Assembly: GCA_019828545.1 (NCBI GenBank)
Contig: JACVRA010000246.1
Coordinates: forward strand, 124,001-188,000
Reading direction: 5' to 3'
Length of the DNA stretch: 64,000 nt
Source of the DNA: Paracamarosporium sp. OC-R06-R3
Lineage: Eukaryota; Ascomycota; Dothideomycetes; Pleosporales; Didymosphaeriaceae
Of the stretch, positions 45,246-57,284 are shown piece by piece. Every line of letters begins with the position of its first letter. Within the stretch, counting starts at the first letter, position 1. The notes beneath the pieces were generated by a model, which saw nothing but the letters and a program-made list of their open reading frames with translations, did no database searches and was not told the origin of the DNA. A program made the position numbers and the translations under genes.

Positions 45246-48200
45246 CTAGACGATGTCTCCGTCGATAAGGTCATCAGTGTCTTCGGTCTCCTGGCCCTTT
45301 GAGTTGACGACGATGCGGCGTCCTCGTTGAGCAAGAGGTACACCGTCGCGCGAAGCACCAAAGTCGAGAACCTGTGCTATTGTTAGCTTCTGTTCCAAAG
45401 CCTCCCGGTAGATGGGCAGAGAATTTAGAAACCTCTGCCGGCGCTCTTCTCTGTGTGTTACCCCCAGATGCCTAGTGCAACAGGTAGGATGTACAAAAGG
45501 CTACGTATCTACCGCGTGTTGATTCGCGGGCAATCCGCCTTAGTGAAGTACACCCTGAAGTAACACACTTTAGGAGCGCCTGCGAAGAGTATCCGAATGC
45601 CTTCCCCCCACCCCCTATTAGGGTCATGCTTACCTCGATATACGTCATACTATTTCGCTGTACCGCCGCAACGCATCGCCGCTCGTTGAATTTAACTTGC
45701 CAAACCCCACTAAGGTCAGTCAAGAGATCTTTCACGAACTCGCCCGTCCTAACGTTCCACATCTTCAATGTTTTGTCGGAGCCAGAGATGACTTTTTGGC
45801 CGTCGTGCTGGAAACACGTGATGGCTCCAGTATGGGCGCAAAGTCTGCTCTTGCATTGGCCATTCTCAGGATCCCAGATTCGAAGAGTTGAGTCAGCGGC
45901 AGCAGAGACAAGTCGCTCATGACTTAAATCCAAGAGACCGACTAGTGATGTGTGTCCCTCGAGGGTGAAGATACAGGCCCCAGTCTCAAGTGACCATACC
46001 TTGACCATGTTATCCATCGACCCACTGATACACCGGTTACGCTCGGTATCCAAGACGACACTGTAAACTTTCTGAGCGTGGCCTTGCAGTCGATGTAGTA
46101 CCTCGCCAGTCGAAATCTTCCATACACGAACAGTACAATCATAGCTTCCACTAACAAGAGTATCGCCATGGGCAGCTATAGCACGAACCGAATGGTGATG
46201 TCCGGTGAGTGCACGAATGAAGTAGGGGTTGTCTTGATCGTTTGCTGGCGGACCGGTTTGGATGATACTTCTGTCTCCCGGCTTAGGCAACTTCCATACC
46301 CTTAGCGAAGAGTCTCGGGATCCGGTAATGATCAGTTCTTCTTTGGGCATCATAATTGGTTGCCCATCAAACGTCTCACCAATTTTTGCAGGCTTGAGGA
46401 TGACAAGACATCGAACTGTGGATGTGTGACCCTGGAACACTTGCGTACATTTCCCCTTCTCAATGTCCCACACGCGGACAGACCGGTCGGTCGACCCAGA
46501 CACTAAGGTATTGCCTTCGTATTGCAACGCCCACACGCCACCTTCGTGACCTTCAAGGCGATTACGTAGTGCCCCGGTCTTAGTGTCATATACGTTTATG
46601 TTGGTGTCGTCACTGCCGGTGAGTATTTTATCGGTATCGAACTGAAGACAGGTCACAACGTGACGCTGGTGGGCTCTGAATGCGATATGCTTCGGTTTTG
46701 TTTCCACATCCATCCAACTCTCGCGGATAAGGTGGTGACGTTGGTACAATGACTTGTAAAGATGCATTTTACTCAGACTGCGCAAGCCAACGCCAGGATC
46801 CGGGAGGACATTCCTAGCTCGGATTGCACACTCAAAAGGGCCCTGTTGTAGAGAAGCGTCAGGATGGAGAGAGAATGTAATGTGTTGTTTCGAGCTCGAA
46901 GGGCCCTTCTTCTGAGTACGGGCCTTCTTGACACTCGAGTGCTTAGTACTGGTGGGTGGCTTCCTTTTTGATCGATTAGAAGACGACCTTGTGACTGCAC
47001 CTTCTATATCCGAATGACCAAGTACAGCTAGTTCAGACGTCTCCGATACGTGGGAGGAACCTAAAGATAGAGAGTCAAGTCAGCGAAGTTCAAAAGGTCA
47101 TACCATCAGATACTGTACTGTATCTTCTAGGGTTACACATACTGCTCATGCCTCGTAGGTCCCGCTCGTAACTCTCGCGGGATATTGGGTATTGCCAACC
47201 CCATCCTTCAACAATAGCCCGCTCCAGCTCGTTCTCGGGGAGACTATAACCATCCTTATCTAAGAGGGCCTTCCAAGCTAACTCGTTGGTGTCGACCAAC
47301 TCCCGCCACTTTCGCGAGACTTGAGCCGCGTTGCACATGCTCTTGACGTCAAGAAAATTGATTATATGCAAACTGAGCTCCGTGGGGAGCAGGGCGATGA
47401 AGTCGCATTTCAATGCCGGATTGACAACATCAGCAACAAAGTGAAGTGTCGGTTTTGTACATCTTCGAAGGAGTTGATACATGACGTACGTTTTCATTTT
47501 TTCTGGAAGCGCGTCAAAAGAGTCTAGCATGGTTGGAACGTCCATCAAAGTCGGGGTCAGTAACTGGGGGTTCGCGTTAACCTGGGTCGCATCGGGGAGC
47601 TCAATTTTTCGAGATTTGGGGGAAAGAAGCTGCAGCGACGTAGTATCGCTTTCGCCCAGGGTCGTCTGAGAGATGTCAAGGCTGGAAACATCATTAGAGT
47701 CATCTTCGCCTCCTTCTGCCGTGAATGGATTCCCCGACGGGTGCTGTTGGGCAAGTGTGGCTGCCGCAGTGATAGGCGATAAGCTCGGGCTAGGTAAGCT
47801 AGCATCTTGCGCCGCCAAAGTGTTCAAAGGTGCAGGTCGTCCTGCCTGAGCATACGGAGCATCGCTGGTCGTGAAAGGACCGACGGGCTCCATATCTGTA
47901 TCTGCAATGGGTGGTGTAGCAGCAATTCCTGGACCGTCCACAACTGAAGCGGGAAACGGGTGCGCATCAGTGTTGTCGTGCTGGTCACTTGTAACATCCT
48001 TATCGCCTTGGTGACCAGAGAATGGCTCCTGGAGGTTCCAAGAAGATGGTGCGGTCTGCCGGCGAACGTGCTGCGATGACGACCTCAACGCCGCCCGCCT
48101 TGTATTCAAAGCAGACCTAGGGACCTTGAACAAGCTTGACGCGCCCGCATCTGTGTCAGGTGTGGTAGGTGTTGTTTCTTCGTTCTCTTCGGGTGTAAGA

Positions 48201-48881
48201 TTCGAGCTGAGATGCGTGGTACTTCTATTCTTGTAATCCTGTATCGATGTGCGTGGTTTCTTGCTCCGACGTTGCAGGCTGGCGATCTCGGCAGCTTCGG
48301 CAATCGAAGGCGGTGATGACGATCGCTTTCTGCGTCCAGACACGGAACGTACATCAATATGAGGAGCTGCCATGGTATTCGATCGTACGGAGCGGTTGGG
48401 TGTGGCAAATGCTGGCTGACCTGTAAATGTCTCTATGGTCTGAAGCTTCCCGTTGTTATTTGCAATGTCTCCATGGAGCGTCTTGTGCTGTTTATGCATG
48501 TCAGCTCGAGAACGTCCTACCAACAATTTCCGGAGCATCATAGCCCTGCTTAGTTAAGCGTACCTCTGCAATGGTGTCTACCACGTCCTTCGCCTCTTGA
48601 AAACAGGCTTGTTCGCCGCCCACATCGAAGCAAAATTTCCGCAAAGATTCCGGAGCGTGGGCATGGGCGAGGGGATATTCCTTCGGGTCTCGTTCACTCA
48701 GACTTCGAGGCGGCTTGAATAGCAAAGGAGGAAACTGAGTAGTGGTAGTGGTCGTTGTAGTAACGACGGTTGTCGTAGTTGCTGGAGCTATCGACAAGTG
48801 TGCCATGGTATAAGGCTCCATTGCTTGCGTCTGCACCGTTGTGACACTGGCAGCCTCGGCGTTACGATCCGACGAAACCAT
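45246..48881 (-). CDS. CDC4: SCF ubiquitin ligase F-box/WD40 subunit Cdc4
   Basis: Exons 48881-48564, 48487-47143, 47060-45634 and 45371-45246 give 1071 aa. Cdc4 selects phosphorylated targets for SCF ligases in the nucleus and controls cell-cycle inhibitors and transcription factors. The N-terminus is disordered, with a Thr run, then FKPPRSLSERDPKEYPLA, typical of fungal Cdc4. The F-box reads LLPTELSLHIINFLDVKSMCNAAQVSRKWRELV. It is followed by a Lys/Arg/Ser linker containing likely nuclear signals (SNRSKRKPP, KKARTQKK). At least seven WD40 repeats follow, from AHQRHVVTCLQFDTDKILTGS to AHTGAITCFQHDGQKVISGS, with Arg in several blades for phosphodegron binding (STDRSVRVWD, SRDSSLRVW). Intron 2 may instead start at 47103 (43 bp), adding 13 residues. 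The last intron is long (262 bp). Confidence 0.93.
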
Positions 48882-50741
48882 GACACGCGAGTCCCTGCAA
48901 GACGTCGAGCGATCTTCGGCCCGCTGTAGAGAGTCCTTCCAGGACTATTCCGCACCAAGGTGGAGGTTCAGCTACGCAGGCACGGTGGAGGTTCAAAGCT
49001 GTGTATGGTACGCGGTCGGGGCTCGAGGCGCGGGGATGAGCCGACGGGTTGGCGGACAGGACGAGGCTCGTTCAGCCAAACATGAATGCAATGGACACTC
49101 AGGATCAGGCGAAACTAGAAGGATAGAGGCGGCGTGCTCGGGAGGTGGCCGGCGACGCTCGTGTCCTTCGGGCTATCGCTGACAGAGGCGACACGAGGGG
49201 GCGGAACGGCGACGACTAAAGGGCCGTGTGCAGGCCACCGCAACAAGGAGAGGGCACCACGTAACGAGTATTCGGGTACGGGCGTTGTTCGCGCAGGAGG
49301 CTCTCCGGCGGGTGAGGGCGAGGGTGGTGGTGGTGGGGTCTAGCTGGAGGAGGTGCACTTGAGGAGGCTCGGCAAAGCAGTAGGCTGAGGCTGGCATCAC
49401 GGGGCGTGAGCTGGTCCCCGGCCACCAATTTTACGCTACACGTTATATGCCTGTCCACGGCACGCGTCATGCCAGGACGTCCATGGTAGAAACCGCTCGT
49501 TGCTACTTGGGTTTTGTCTCATCACAGCCGTCCGCACTGTATCTTGCGCATGTTTTTCCAGTGCGCCTTCCTGATGTTGACATCTCGATAGACACAGCAG
49601 GCTTGGGTCATGCCAATGGCGTGCAGCGTCTCCATTACACGACTTTACCGGCCGGGGCACCTTCTTTTCTTGCCATCGACCGCCTCGCGTCTCCGAAGAT
49701 TTTGTCTCCGAAGTGCTTCGGAACGATGCACGGTGCCGGGGTGGTGTGGCGACCCGCCATCCCTGCCCTGTCTGTCTGTCTTTGTGCCTGTCTTTACTTC
49801 CATCACCGGATGATCCGGAACTATCTTACAGAAGACGCCCGCCAACCGAGGAGTATCAACCCAAACAATGCGATACAAAGTGTTGGGCGGGACATCTTGC
49901 ACGAGCAATATGCATCAGTTGTCTCGAAGCGGCAGCTGTATATTGCCATGCACTCTCCACCAATCAGCACGGTTCCTTGAAAAGTTACATCTTGCGCCCA
50001 TCTACTGTTCTCTATTTGCTTCATTGATAAACTCTGGACCGCGGCATTCGCAATAATGTGAACTGGACTTTAGAAATTGCTCGAGCATGACGCCAAATGA
50101 ACTCGACCGTGGCCTGCATCAGTTAGGCCTCCTAGCCATGGCTCCTGCACACATATGCGCCGAGGGACGGTCCGCAAGCTGCATCCGTACTCGCCACCCT
50201 GAACTTAATCATCCTTTGACAGCTTCCCAGGTCAATTTAGAAAAGAAGACTATCCATCATAGGGCTTTGAGACATCGGGAAGCCACCTGTATCTGTTATG
50301 TCCTCTGACTCTCGTCGAATTATGTCTATCCTTGGGTGCATACTTTTGAACTCTGCGAGTTTCGCCGGTCTTTCGTGCCAGAGTTGCGTCTCAAGGTTTC
50401 GATCATATATAGATTTACACTGTACTGCATTAACAATCGCTGATGCATGAATTGGGATGTACAGCAATGCACATGTGCACACTGCGCTGGATTTCTACTA
50501 TACATGCTTGCGAAGCTATTTGCTTTGTCGAGTCAGCCTGGACGTGACTGCTCCTGCGGAAGTTCGCACCGAACTTCACAGTCGCTCTTTCCTCGTGGGC
50601 GCTGACCGCCCTGACGGTTGCCGTCCAGGTCTGCTGCCTCCCACCTTTCCTCACATCTCCACAACTACTCTCCCGCAAGACTATCATCCACATTCATTTA
50701 TTCATCTCTGGTTTGCTCCATCACCAGTGCCTTCGCGTGCA
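48882..50741. other. divergent intergenic region, CDC4 / HOP1
   Basis: This 1.86-kb gap lies between two divergent start codons. The part next to CDC4 is GC-rich. A 177-codon plus frame (49447-49980) has no domain-like features and is not called. The HOP1 promoter must lie towards 50740. Confidence 0.5.
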
Positions 50742-53063
50742 ATGCCTTCTGGAGGAGCTGCGGTGCAAGCCCGCAAGCGCACTCAAACCAAGGGGAAGGT
50801 GCAATCCGCGCACTCTGCAGCGATCCTAGCAGAACCCAGGGCGACACCTCATAATGGCACACATGTCCAAGTTACACGGTCTAGCATTCGTGACGAGTCC
50901 CAAAAAACGATGCCAGTGCAGACTGTTGTCACCGCTCAGCAGTCCTCAGACGTCATTCGGACCTTCCTGTTCAGTGCCGTCAGTACCATCCTTTGGATGA
51001 GAGATCTATTACCGGACGAGTACTTTCGCACAGCTTTTTACGCCACTATTAACAAGCATTGCTCCTACTACGACTTCACGCATAGCAGTAGTAACGAGGG
51101 CGACGGTATTGTACAAGGAGACCGCTCACGACCAAAAGGGTATCACCTCCGCATACTCGAGAGGAACATGTCTACTCGCGGCGACCAGATTATTAAGTGG
51201 CTGGCAAGTTACTCTATCTCTGGCTTGACCTAAATAAAGCTGCTCGCTAAAACACTGCAGGAAACGGGAGTTTTCGAGGCTATTGAGCGAGGCTATCTAG
51301 ATCAACTTCAAGTCTCTATCTTTGCAGACGACGAGCAGCCCACAGAAGTGTTAGAGCTTTATTGCTTCCATTTCCAATATTCCAGACCTCTGGAAAATGG
51401 GACCGTCGCCGTAAACCTAGAAATAGAGGACACTAATACCAAGAAGACAGTTTCACTTAAGGATGCGCGAGAAGCTCTTAACACTGTGGTCAGAAACATG
51501 GTTAGCTTGAATGGAACAATGCCACACCTTCCAGAGCGTTGCTTCATGAGCCCCTATCTTATCTGGTAAATGCTCTTGCCAAAAGTTCGTTACGTTTGCT
51601 AACAATGTTCCTAATAGGAATGAGCGAAGGCCTTCAGGCTACCAACCCCCGGGTTTCCATTCATCTAACGATACGAACATCAGCTTTCCTGAAACTGAAG
51701 GATGGGCAATGCAGACTAGTACTTGCGGCCAAGTGAAGATGGGTTCCCAAACAGTTAATCTCGGAATTGCGTACACAAAAGGGGTTACGTCTGAGGACGA
51801 AGGGGATGCAGTTGTGATGCCTATATTCGCCTACGGAGAAGAGTTCAACCGACTAGAATCGTTCAGCGTCCAAACTGTCATCCCGCAGTACCAAGAGCAG
51901 ACCCCAGAAATTGATGTCCAAGAACTATCTACTGCCCGTCCGAGTTTAGTTGCGGAAGGTGAAATAAATATTTCGACGCCCTTAGCCCAGGCGCGGGGCA
52001 TGACTACAAATAATCTAGACAACAAGACAGAGATTACGCCATACGACAGTATCTGCCTCAGTACCCCTACACAAGACAAGGAGGATCTGTCCCGTCTGAA
52101 GACTTTGGTGAGCTATGGATGTGAATTACCTTAGACTACGTTAACAAAACGGCAGCAACCCATTGAGCCCCACCAGACGCATGATACTCAATTAGTTCCA
52201 CGACCACCTATTGCGTCACCACAACCGGATTCCTCCGCGGCCATAGCTCATGAATTGCTTGAGAAACGAGATAACAACGATCATCCACATACAGGGACGG
52301 TACGAGGATTTAGGCAGTCGAACTCAATCGTCATCAACTGCGAGTGCGGCACAAAGGAGATAGACAACACCTTCCAATGCCATGGCTGTCATGGCTGGCA
52401 GCACATCCAATGTTATGCATTTGACGGACCTAATGACATTAGAATGCCAGTGGAGCGTCTCTGCTACACTTGTCTACTGGGACATGTAATTGGCGAGGAG
52501 TTCGAAGAGATTAAGACGCTTATGCGTACCCGAAAAGTAATACACTGCATTCAGGCACGCGGTCTGAACTCGTCAAATCAGATTGCGAAAACTTTGGGTA
52601 AGTAAAAAGAGCTACAATATGGGAACAATGACTGATAAGATAGGATGCACCCGGTCTGATGTAGCAAAACTGTTAAAAAACCTCAAGGACAACAATATCT
52701 TGCTGCTCAAGAATCCGAAGAAATCCTCGGAGCACGTGTTATTCATTACGACCGAAGCATCCAAGCAGGCGTTGACGGATATATACCTCGACCCATTGAA
52801 GAGCATCGAGCAAGCGGTAGGTTTCGATGTCGTGTTATTGCTATGTCTCTTTCTGCCTGCTGACGATCCTCTCATAGGTGAAAGCCGCTGGCGGGCAGGC
52901 GATTTACAGCACCCCAGGAAGAAAGCGAAAGGGCAAGGACTCCCCTGGCGGCGAAGTGCTGCCAAAGACGCCTCGACTTTCACGCCCCTACCCAAGCTTG
53001 ACATTCGACAGCAACATGCCATATACACCAGCCAGCGAAAGTCCGGCTGGCCAGAATTGCTGA
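50742..53063 (+). CDS. HOP1: meiotic axis protein Hop1 (HORMA domain, PHD-type finger, winged helix)
   Basis: Exons 50742-51203, 51261-51565, 51618-52107, 52156-52597, 52644-52816 and 52878-53063 give 685 aa. Hop1 coats the meiotic chromosome axis and promotes interhomologue recombination. The HORMA domain begins at VVTAQQSSDVIRTFLFSAVSTILWMR, includes RGDQIIKWLETGVFEAIERGYLDQLQ and LELYCFHFQYS, and reaches PSGYQPPGFH. A disordered linker follows. A C4HC3 PHD-type finger starts near residue 481 (CECG, then CHGCHGWQHIQCYAF and CYTC). Next comes a winged-helix-like segment (ARGLNSSNQIAKTLGCTRSDVAKLLKNL) and a basic tail. Intron 1 uses a GC donor (GCAAGT). A longer 3' end is conceivable: a frame ending near 53228 after another candidate intron encodes a plausible tail, but reaching it needs a frame change I cannot support. 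Confidence 0.9.
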
Positions 53064-54380
53064 CCCAAGATGGGACAGCTACCTCGGCAGAGGTTAGTGT
53101 AAGGTTCGAAGTGGGAAAATATGGGGTTTCATGGATTTCAGGCACGCGTCGAAGCTCTCTCTATGTACCAGGCTGACTGTGCATGGCGACTGCGCACAGA
53201 GCCGTCGGAGCTCTGCATCACTTGTTAATCATAGATAGGCGCCCATAATGTTTACTGGCTGTTCCACAAGCAATTTGCCCCTGTGTGCAGCAGTGTGCGT
53301 GGCTTTCTCGGCTTGGGGTGTACCACGTCGGAACAGAAACGTCAGGGAACGGCCGGCGCACGGCGCGGCGACGCATACGCGGTGTAATGGGACTGGGAGA
53401 GGCACAAGCGAGATAAGTAAAGGAGTGACGTTCGACGTTCTGGTGATTAGTGGAGCAAGCGGCGCGCGATGGACCAAAGCTTGATGGCTAACAAAATGGG
53501 TCGCTCGCAAAATGGAAATGGCAAAATTACTTGGGTTCCCGGGATGGCGATGCGGGAGGATGTGATCGATGTGCAACGCGCCGATCCGGTTTATTGCCTC
53601 CTCCGAATGCGTACGTGATGTGCGGGAGCCGGCGTCTATTGCTTCTTGCCCATGGCGCCCTTCTGCGCGACACGGCCGGCATTGTTCTTCCAAGGCCAGG
53701 GTGCTGCCAGCCGTCGGCGCCTGGTTGTGCTCGACATAGCGGCCGCTGCTGCATGCGGAGGAGCAGCCCGCACTGTCAAGGATGATGCGAATCCTCGCCG
53801 GCAGCCCGTGTGGGAGCGGATCCACACGCCGTGCGAGTGCCACCAATGGGGGGCTGCACGCACCGTTGGTCCCCTGGATGCGCTCCAGGGGATTTGGCCG
53901 CCTGGGCGAGCGCGCAAGCAGCCGAGGGCACGAGGGTTAGAGCAAACATGCATCCTGGGCCTCCTGATGGCTTCGGCGGCGCTTGTCGACTTCCCTTTTC
54001 CATGTGCCAACTCTCGCGAGCCCCCTCGAACCACAAAGTCTTCGCCTGCGCTCGCCTCCCGCCCAAGTCGTCCCTGAGCCTGCCGCCGAGTGCCCGTGCT
54101 TGAACCGCGTTTTGGTCGCTCGAGGCCGTCCTCGCCCGTCCCCCGTGCACCGCATCGTTCCATCCCAGCCCATCTTGCTCTCGTATGGTCCCGGCAACGA
54201 CCGGAGCGGTGGCAGCGCAATTGGGGCTTGCCGCCGCCTTCTTCTAGAGCCCCATGCTGTTCTTTAGATAGCGCTGGAACCGTACCACGACTCAGTCGCT
54301 CCTTCGTGTCCCCCGCTAGGTCGCATACTTTTCCATCAAGCCACCAATTCTGCGACGCGACAGTCCACCGCCCGCCCATC
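53064..54380. other. intergenic region, probable long 5' UTR or promoter
   Basis: This 1.3-kb stretch is GC-rich with long overlapping frames on both strands. None has domain-like composition. It probably contains the HOP1 3' UTR and the promoter/leader of the next gene. Confidence 0.5.
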
Positions 54381-57284
54381 ATGGGTCGCCATCGAGGTCC
54401 CAAGTTCTCCTTCCCCATTCCGGGACGCAAGTCGAGCTCAAAGCTTGACAAGAGCTGTGATGATCTCACAAAGATACCCTCTTTCCCTTCCATTGCATCT
54501 GTCCCCTCTGCTTCTGAAGCTTCCCTGCGCTACGACGAGTCCTCGAGCATATCCAACAAGGCCCAACGCTTGCTTGGAACCGCTCCTCCTCCCTTCCGCG
54601 CCATGTCCGGCCAATCGTCGGTGCCTCCTAGCCCTGGCTATATGAGCATCACTGTCTCCGATACTGGGTCCGACTACGACATGGAGGCATCTTCGACGGT
54701 AGTGGGTCACGGTGGTTACAGATTTCTAAAACGCCCAGCCTTGTCAAAACGAGCATCGTCCAACGTAATACCACCCAACGTAGCGTACAATGACGACGAA
54801 ACTCGAGAGTCCAACTACAGCTCTGCCAGCAGGCATCTGCACCCAGCCGCATCCGACTCGACGTTGCGCTCCCACTACGACGCGAAGAGCTCCCCTATGT
54901 CAATATCTCAGCAGACGTCAGACTCCGCCGTTCGAGACATGGCACTGCGGAAGGGAAAACCACAGATTGGCATCTACAATCATGATCACATCCCTAGCCC
55001 GTTGGCCCAAGAAATTGCCGACGACAACGACGACGGGAACCACCGAAAGGGCAAGCCGCCCCGGCTTGATCTCTCCAAACTCTTTCCTAAACCAAGGGGC
55101 CACGGAGGACAGGAATTTGGAGCCACTCTCCTTTCACCGACTAAGCTGGTAAACTCTCCCACGGCATTGTCAACTGTTTCGGACTACTTCCCTCGTCCCA
55201 TGACCCGCGAGCCCACTCCAAAACCTAAAGGACATGCAAAGTTGACCAAACCGCAGCCACAACAGGCAGCCCCCAAGCCCCCAGTGAGACCGACGTCTCC
55301 TGTTCGGTTGCACAAGCGCGACACGTACGACAATGCCAAGGTCAATGTCCGACGCCCGCCCCGAGGCATACAGCATTGGTTCGAGGGTCTAAGCGAGGAT
55401 AGCGATGAAATGGACGACGAAGAGGAACATACACCCATGCATGCCCCTATACCAGTCAATCACTCCCGGTCATACCCAGCAATGAGGAAGGCTTCACAAA
55501 ATTCGCTCTTGCGTGAGGCCGCAGTACTGAACCAGTCGTCGTCCCGTGCTTCTCAACACCTGCCGGACCCAAGAAGATCACATCATTTCCATGCAAACCC
55601 TTACGCGAATCATCGCCTGAATTCTCCAAGTGCGTTTTCGTTACAGAGTCAGTCCTCACTGGGTACCGCGAAGACGAAGGAATCGGCATTCTCTAAGAGC
55701 AACCTGCAAGATTCAAGCGTTCTATCGTTCTCCTCATCTGAAGATGAAGGAGACAACACTCATACTTCTAGGCGCAAATTCTCGGTACGAGACAGCCTCG
55801 ACATGGCTGAAGATTCCGAGGATATTGTCATCGGTCAGGCTCAAGCCTTTGAAATGAGACCCCAATTGCATTCAAGAAGACCCTCAGCGGGCAAATTAAG
55901 TCTGATGTCAACGTCGACAAACGCTGCCACAATTGAGGTCATGTACACTCCAGAGCCGCCGTATACACCAGTCACTCGCAACCCAACCGGTAGCAGACGG
56001 ACCAGTCATGCGAGACAACCGTCTGTCATCCACGAAGTTGAAGACGGACGACCAAAGACGGCACGCCTTCGTTCTCAATCTCCTTCCGCCAGGAGTACGC
56101 GAACATCTAAAAGCGAGCCTAGATCGCAAGACGAGGTACGAAAATTTATGGCTGTCACACCCGAAGAAGAAGCGCTGCTTGAAGCTTTGCGTAAGAAGCG
56201 AACCGCGATGGCACAACAGAATTGGGCAAAAGGCTACGAGACAGCTATGAAGCAGGAGGAGACCCGTGAGCGAACGCCGCCAGAATTGTACAACAAAAAG
56301 GACCACAGAGCATCAGCATTTCTTTCGGCCGAAACCCCTTCGTCCAGCCCTGTACGCATAGTAGAAACGAAGAAGAAGGCGGCTCGGAAGTCTGCAGCTC
56401 CAGAACCATTGCCGCTACTCGCTCCGCCTCGAGGACGTACAATCACCACCCAGGACTCAAATATTGGAACCAGTGTTCTCCGCGATAGCTCTTCTTGTCA
56501 TTCCAGCTTTGAGCGCGAGGCGCCTGGATACACCCGTCCTATGTCCAGGCCCCTTCTATCACCACCTGAATTCTCTCCGCTCGATCTATTCCCTTCGCCC
56601 ACCCCTACCGCAAGCATGGCTTCACCTACAACCACCGATCATCCCTCTCCTCTTCCATCGCCAGTCACTCCTCGTATGCGTAATGGCGAGGATGATGTGG
56701 ACGTAAAAGTTGCGAGTAGCGAACCATCTTGGAACGGCGATTCCGACGAAGTTGCAGTACTCGAAACAGGTGTCATTGACCCACCAGCCGGAAGCATCAA
56801 ACCTGAGGAAACACAAGCCCAGCATCAACGACGTCGCACTGCATCCAGTGGCGCCGACGTTCCTTTCGCTCTCCCCACAAAACATCATCCGACTGAGCCC
56901 CGCAACCTTGCACCGGTCACTGAGACTTCGTCTCGTCCAACAAGCACGGCTGAGCCTTTGGATTTTCAGCCGAAACTGCCCAAGAAGAGCATGCCACGGA
57001 ATCCTTCCCTCTCTATCACTACGACAGGCCTACCAAAAATGAGACACAACAGCATCGTCTCCACACGCACTTCCTCCCCCAACCGCTCTGGCTACCCTGA
57101 ACGTCGCTCCAGTAGACAAGTGAGCCGAGCTGAGAGTATGACTAGCATGAACAGCATGACTAGCATCAAAAGAGACAGCGTAGCTGTAGGCGCGGCGAGC
57201 ACGCGGTGCAGCGTCAGTGAAGATGTGCTAGCAGCATGGGGTAGCCTGGGCGGTCTGCGCGATTATGACACCGCGCGCTCGTAG
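54381..57284 (+). CDS. large disordered fungal protein of unknown function, 967 aa
   Basis: This is one uninterrupted frame. I do not recognise a family. The start at 54381 (MGRHRGPKFSFPIPGRKSSSK) was chosen because it has a C-rich upstream context and begins a plausible protein; the frame itself stays open to 54090. The protein is Ser/Pro/Arg-rich almost throughout. Short ordered patches include PPRLDLSKLFPKPRG, RRPPRGIQHWFEGLSED and a helix near residue 590 (VTPEEEALLEALRKKRTAMAQQNWAKGYETAM). It ends with SMTSMNSMTSIKRDSVAVG and a small patch SEDVLAAWGSLGGLRDYD. There are many basic SP/SR sites, suggesting a phosphorylated scaffold, perhaps cytoskeletal or cortical. No signal peptide or membrane helix is present. 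Confidence 0.75.
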   Translation: MGRHRGPKFSFPIPGRKSSSKLDKSCDDLTKIPSFPSIASVPSASEASLRYDESSSISNKAQRLLGTAPPPFRAMSGQSSVPPSPGYMSITVSDTGSDYDMEASSTVVGHGGYRFLKRPALSKRASSNVIPPNVAYNDDETRESNYSSASRHLHPAASDSTLRSHYDAKSSPMSISQQTSDSAVRDMALRKGKPQIGIYNHDHIPSPLAQEIADDNDDGNHRKGKPPRLDLSKLFPKPRGHGGQEFGATLLSPTKLVNSPTALSTVSDYFPRPMTREPTPKPKGHAKLTKPQPQQAAPKPPVRPTSPVRLHKRDTYDNAKVNVRRPPRGIQHWFEGLSEDSDEMDDEEEHTPMHAPIPVNHSRSYPAMRKASQNSLLREAAVLNQSSSRASQHLPDPRRSHHFHANPYANHRLNSPSAFSLQSQSSLGTAKTKESAFSKSNLQDSSVLSFSSSEDEGDNTHTSRRKFSVRDSLDMAEDSEDIVIGQAQAFEMRPQLHSRRPSAGKLSLMSTSTNAATIEVMYTPEPPYTPVTRNPTGSRRTSHARQPSVIHEVEDGRPKTARLRSQSPSARSTRTSKSEPRSQDEVRKFMAVTPEEEALLEALRKKRTAMAQQNWAKGYETAMKQEETRERTPPELYNKKDHRASAFLSAETPSSSPVRIVETKKKAARKSAAPEPLPLLAPPRGRTITTQDSNIGTSVLRDSSSCHSSFEREAPGYTRPMSRPLLSPPEFSPLDLFPSPTPTASMASPTTTDHPSPLPSPVTPRMRNGEDDVDVKVASSEPSWNGDSDEVAVLETGVIDPPAGSIKPEETQAQHQRRRTASSGADVPFALPTKHHPTEPRNLAPVTETSSRPTSTAEPLDFQPKLPKKSMPRNPSLSITTTGLPKMRHNSIVSTRTSSPNRSGYPERRSSRQVSRAESMTSMNSMTSIKRDSVAVGAASTRCSVSEDVLAAWGSLGGLRDYDTARS

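Noticed and set aside
49447..49980. 177-codon plus-strand frame between CDC4 and HOP1
   Set aside because: No recognisable domain, mixed composition and no matching exons nearby; probably chance.
53064..53228. Extra 3' exon for HOP1 ending near 53228
   Set aside because: A candidate intron (donor GTTAGT, acceptor ATTTCAG) leads to a plausible tail, but only from a different frame than the one that reads the winged helix; no splice site bridges the two.
53636..54493. 285-codon minus-strand frame upstream of the 967-aa protein gene
   Set aside because: Low-complexity Gly/Arg/Ala translation of GC-rich leader DNA, overlapping the start of a well-supported plus-strand gene.
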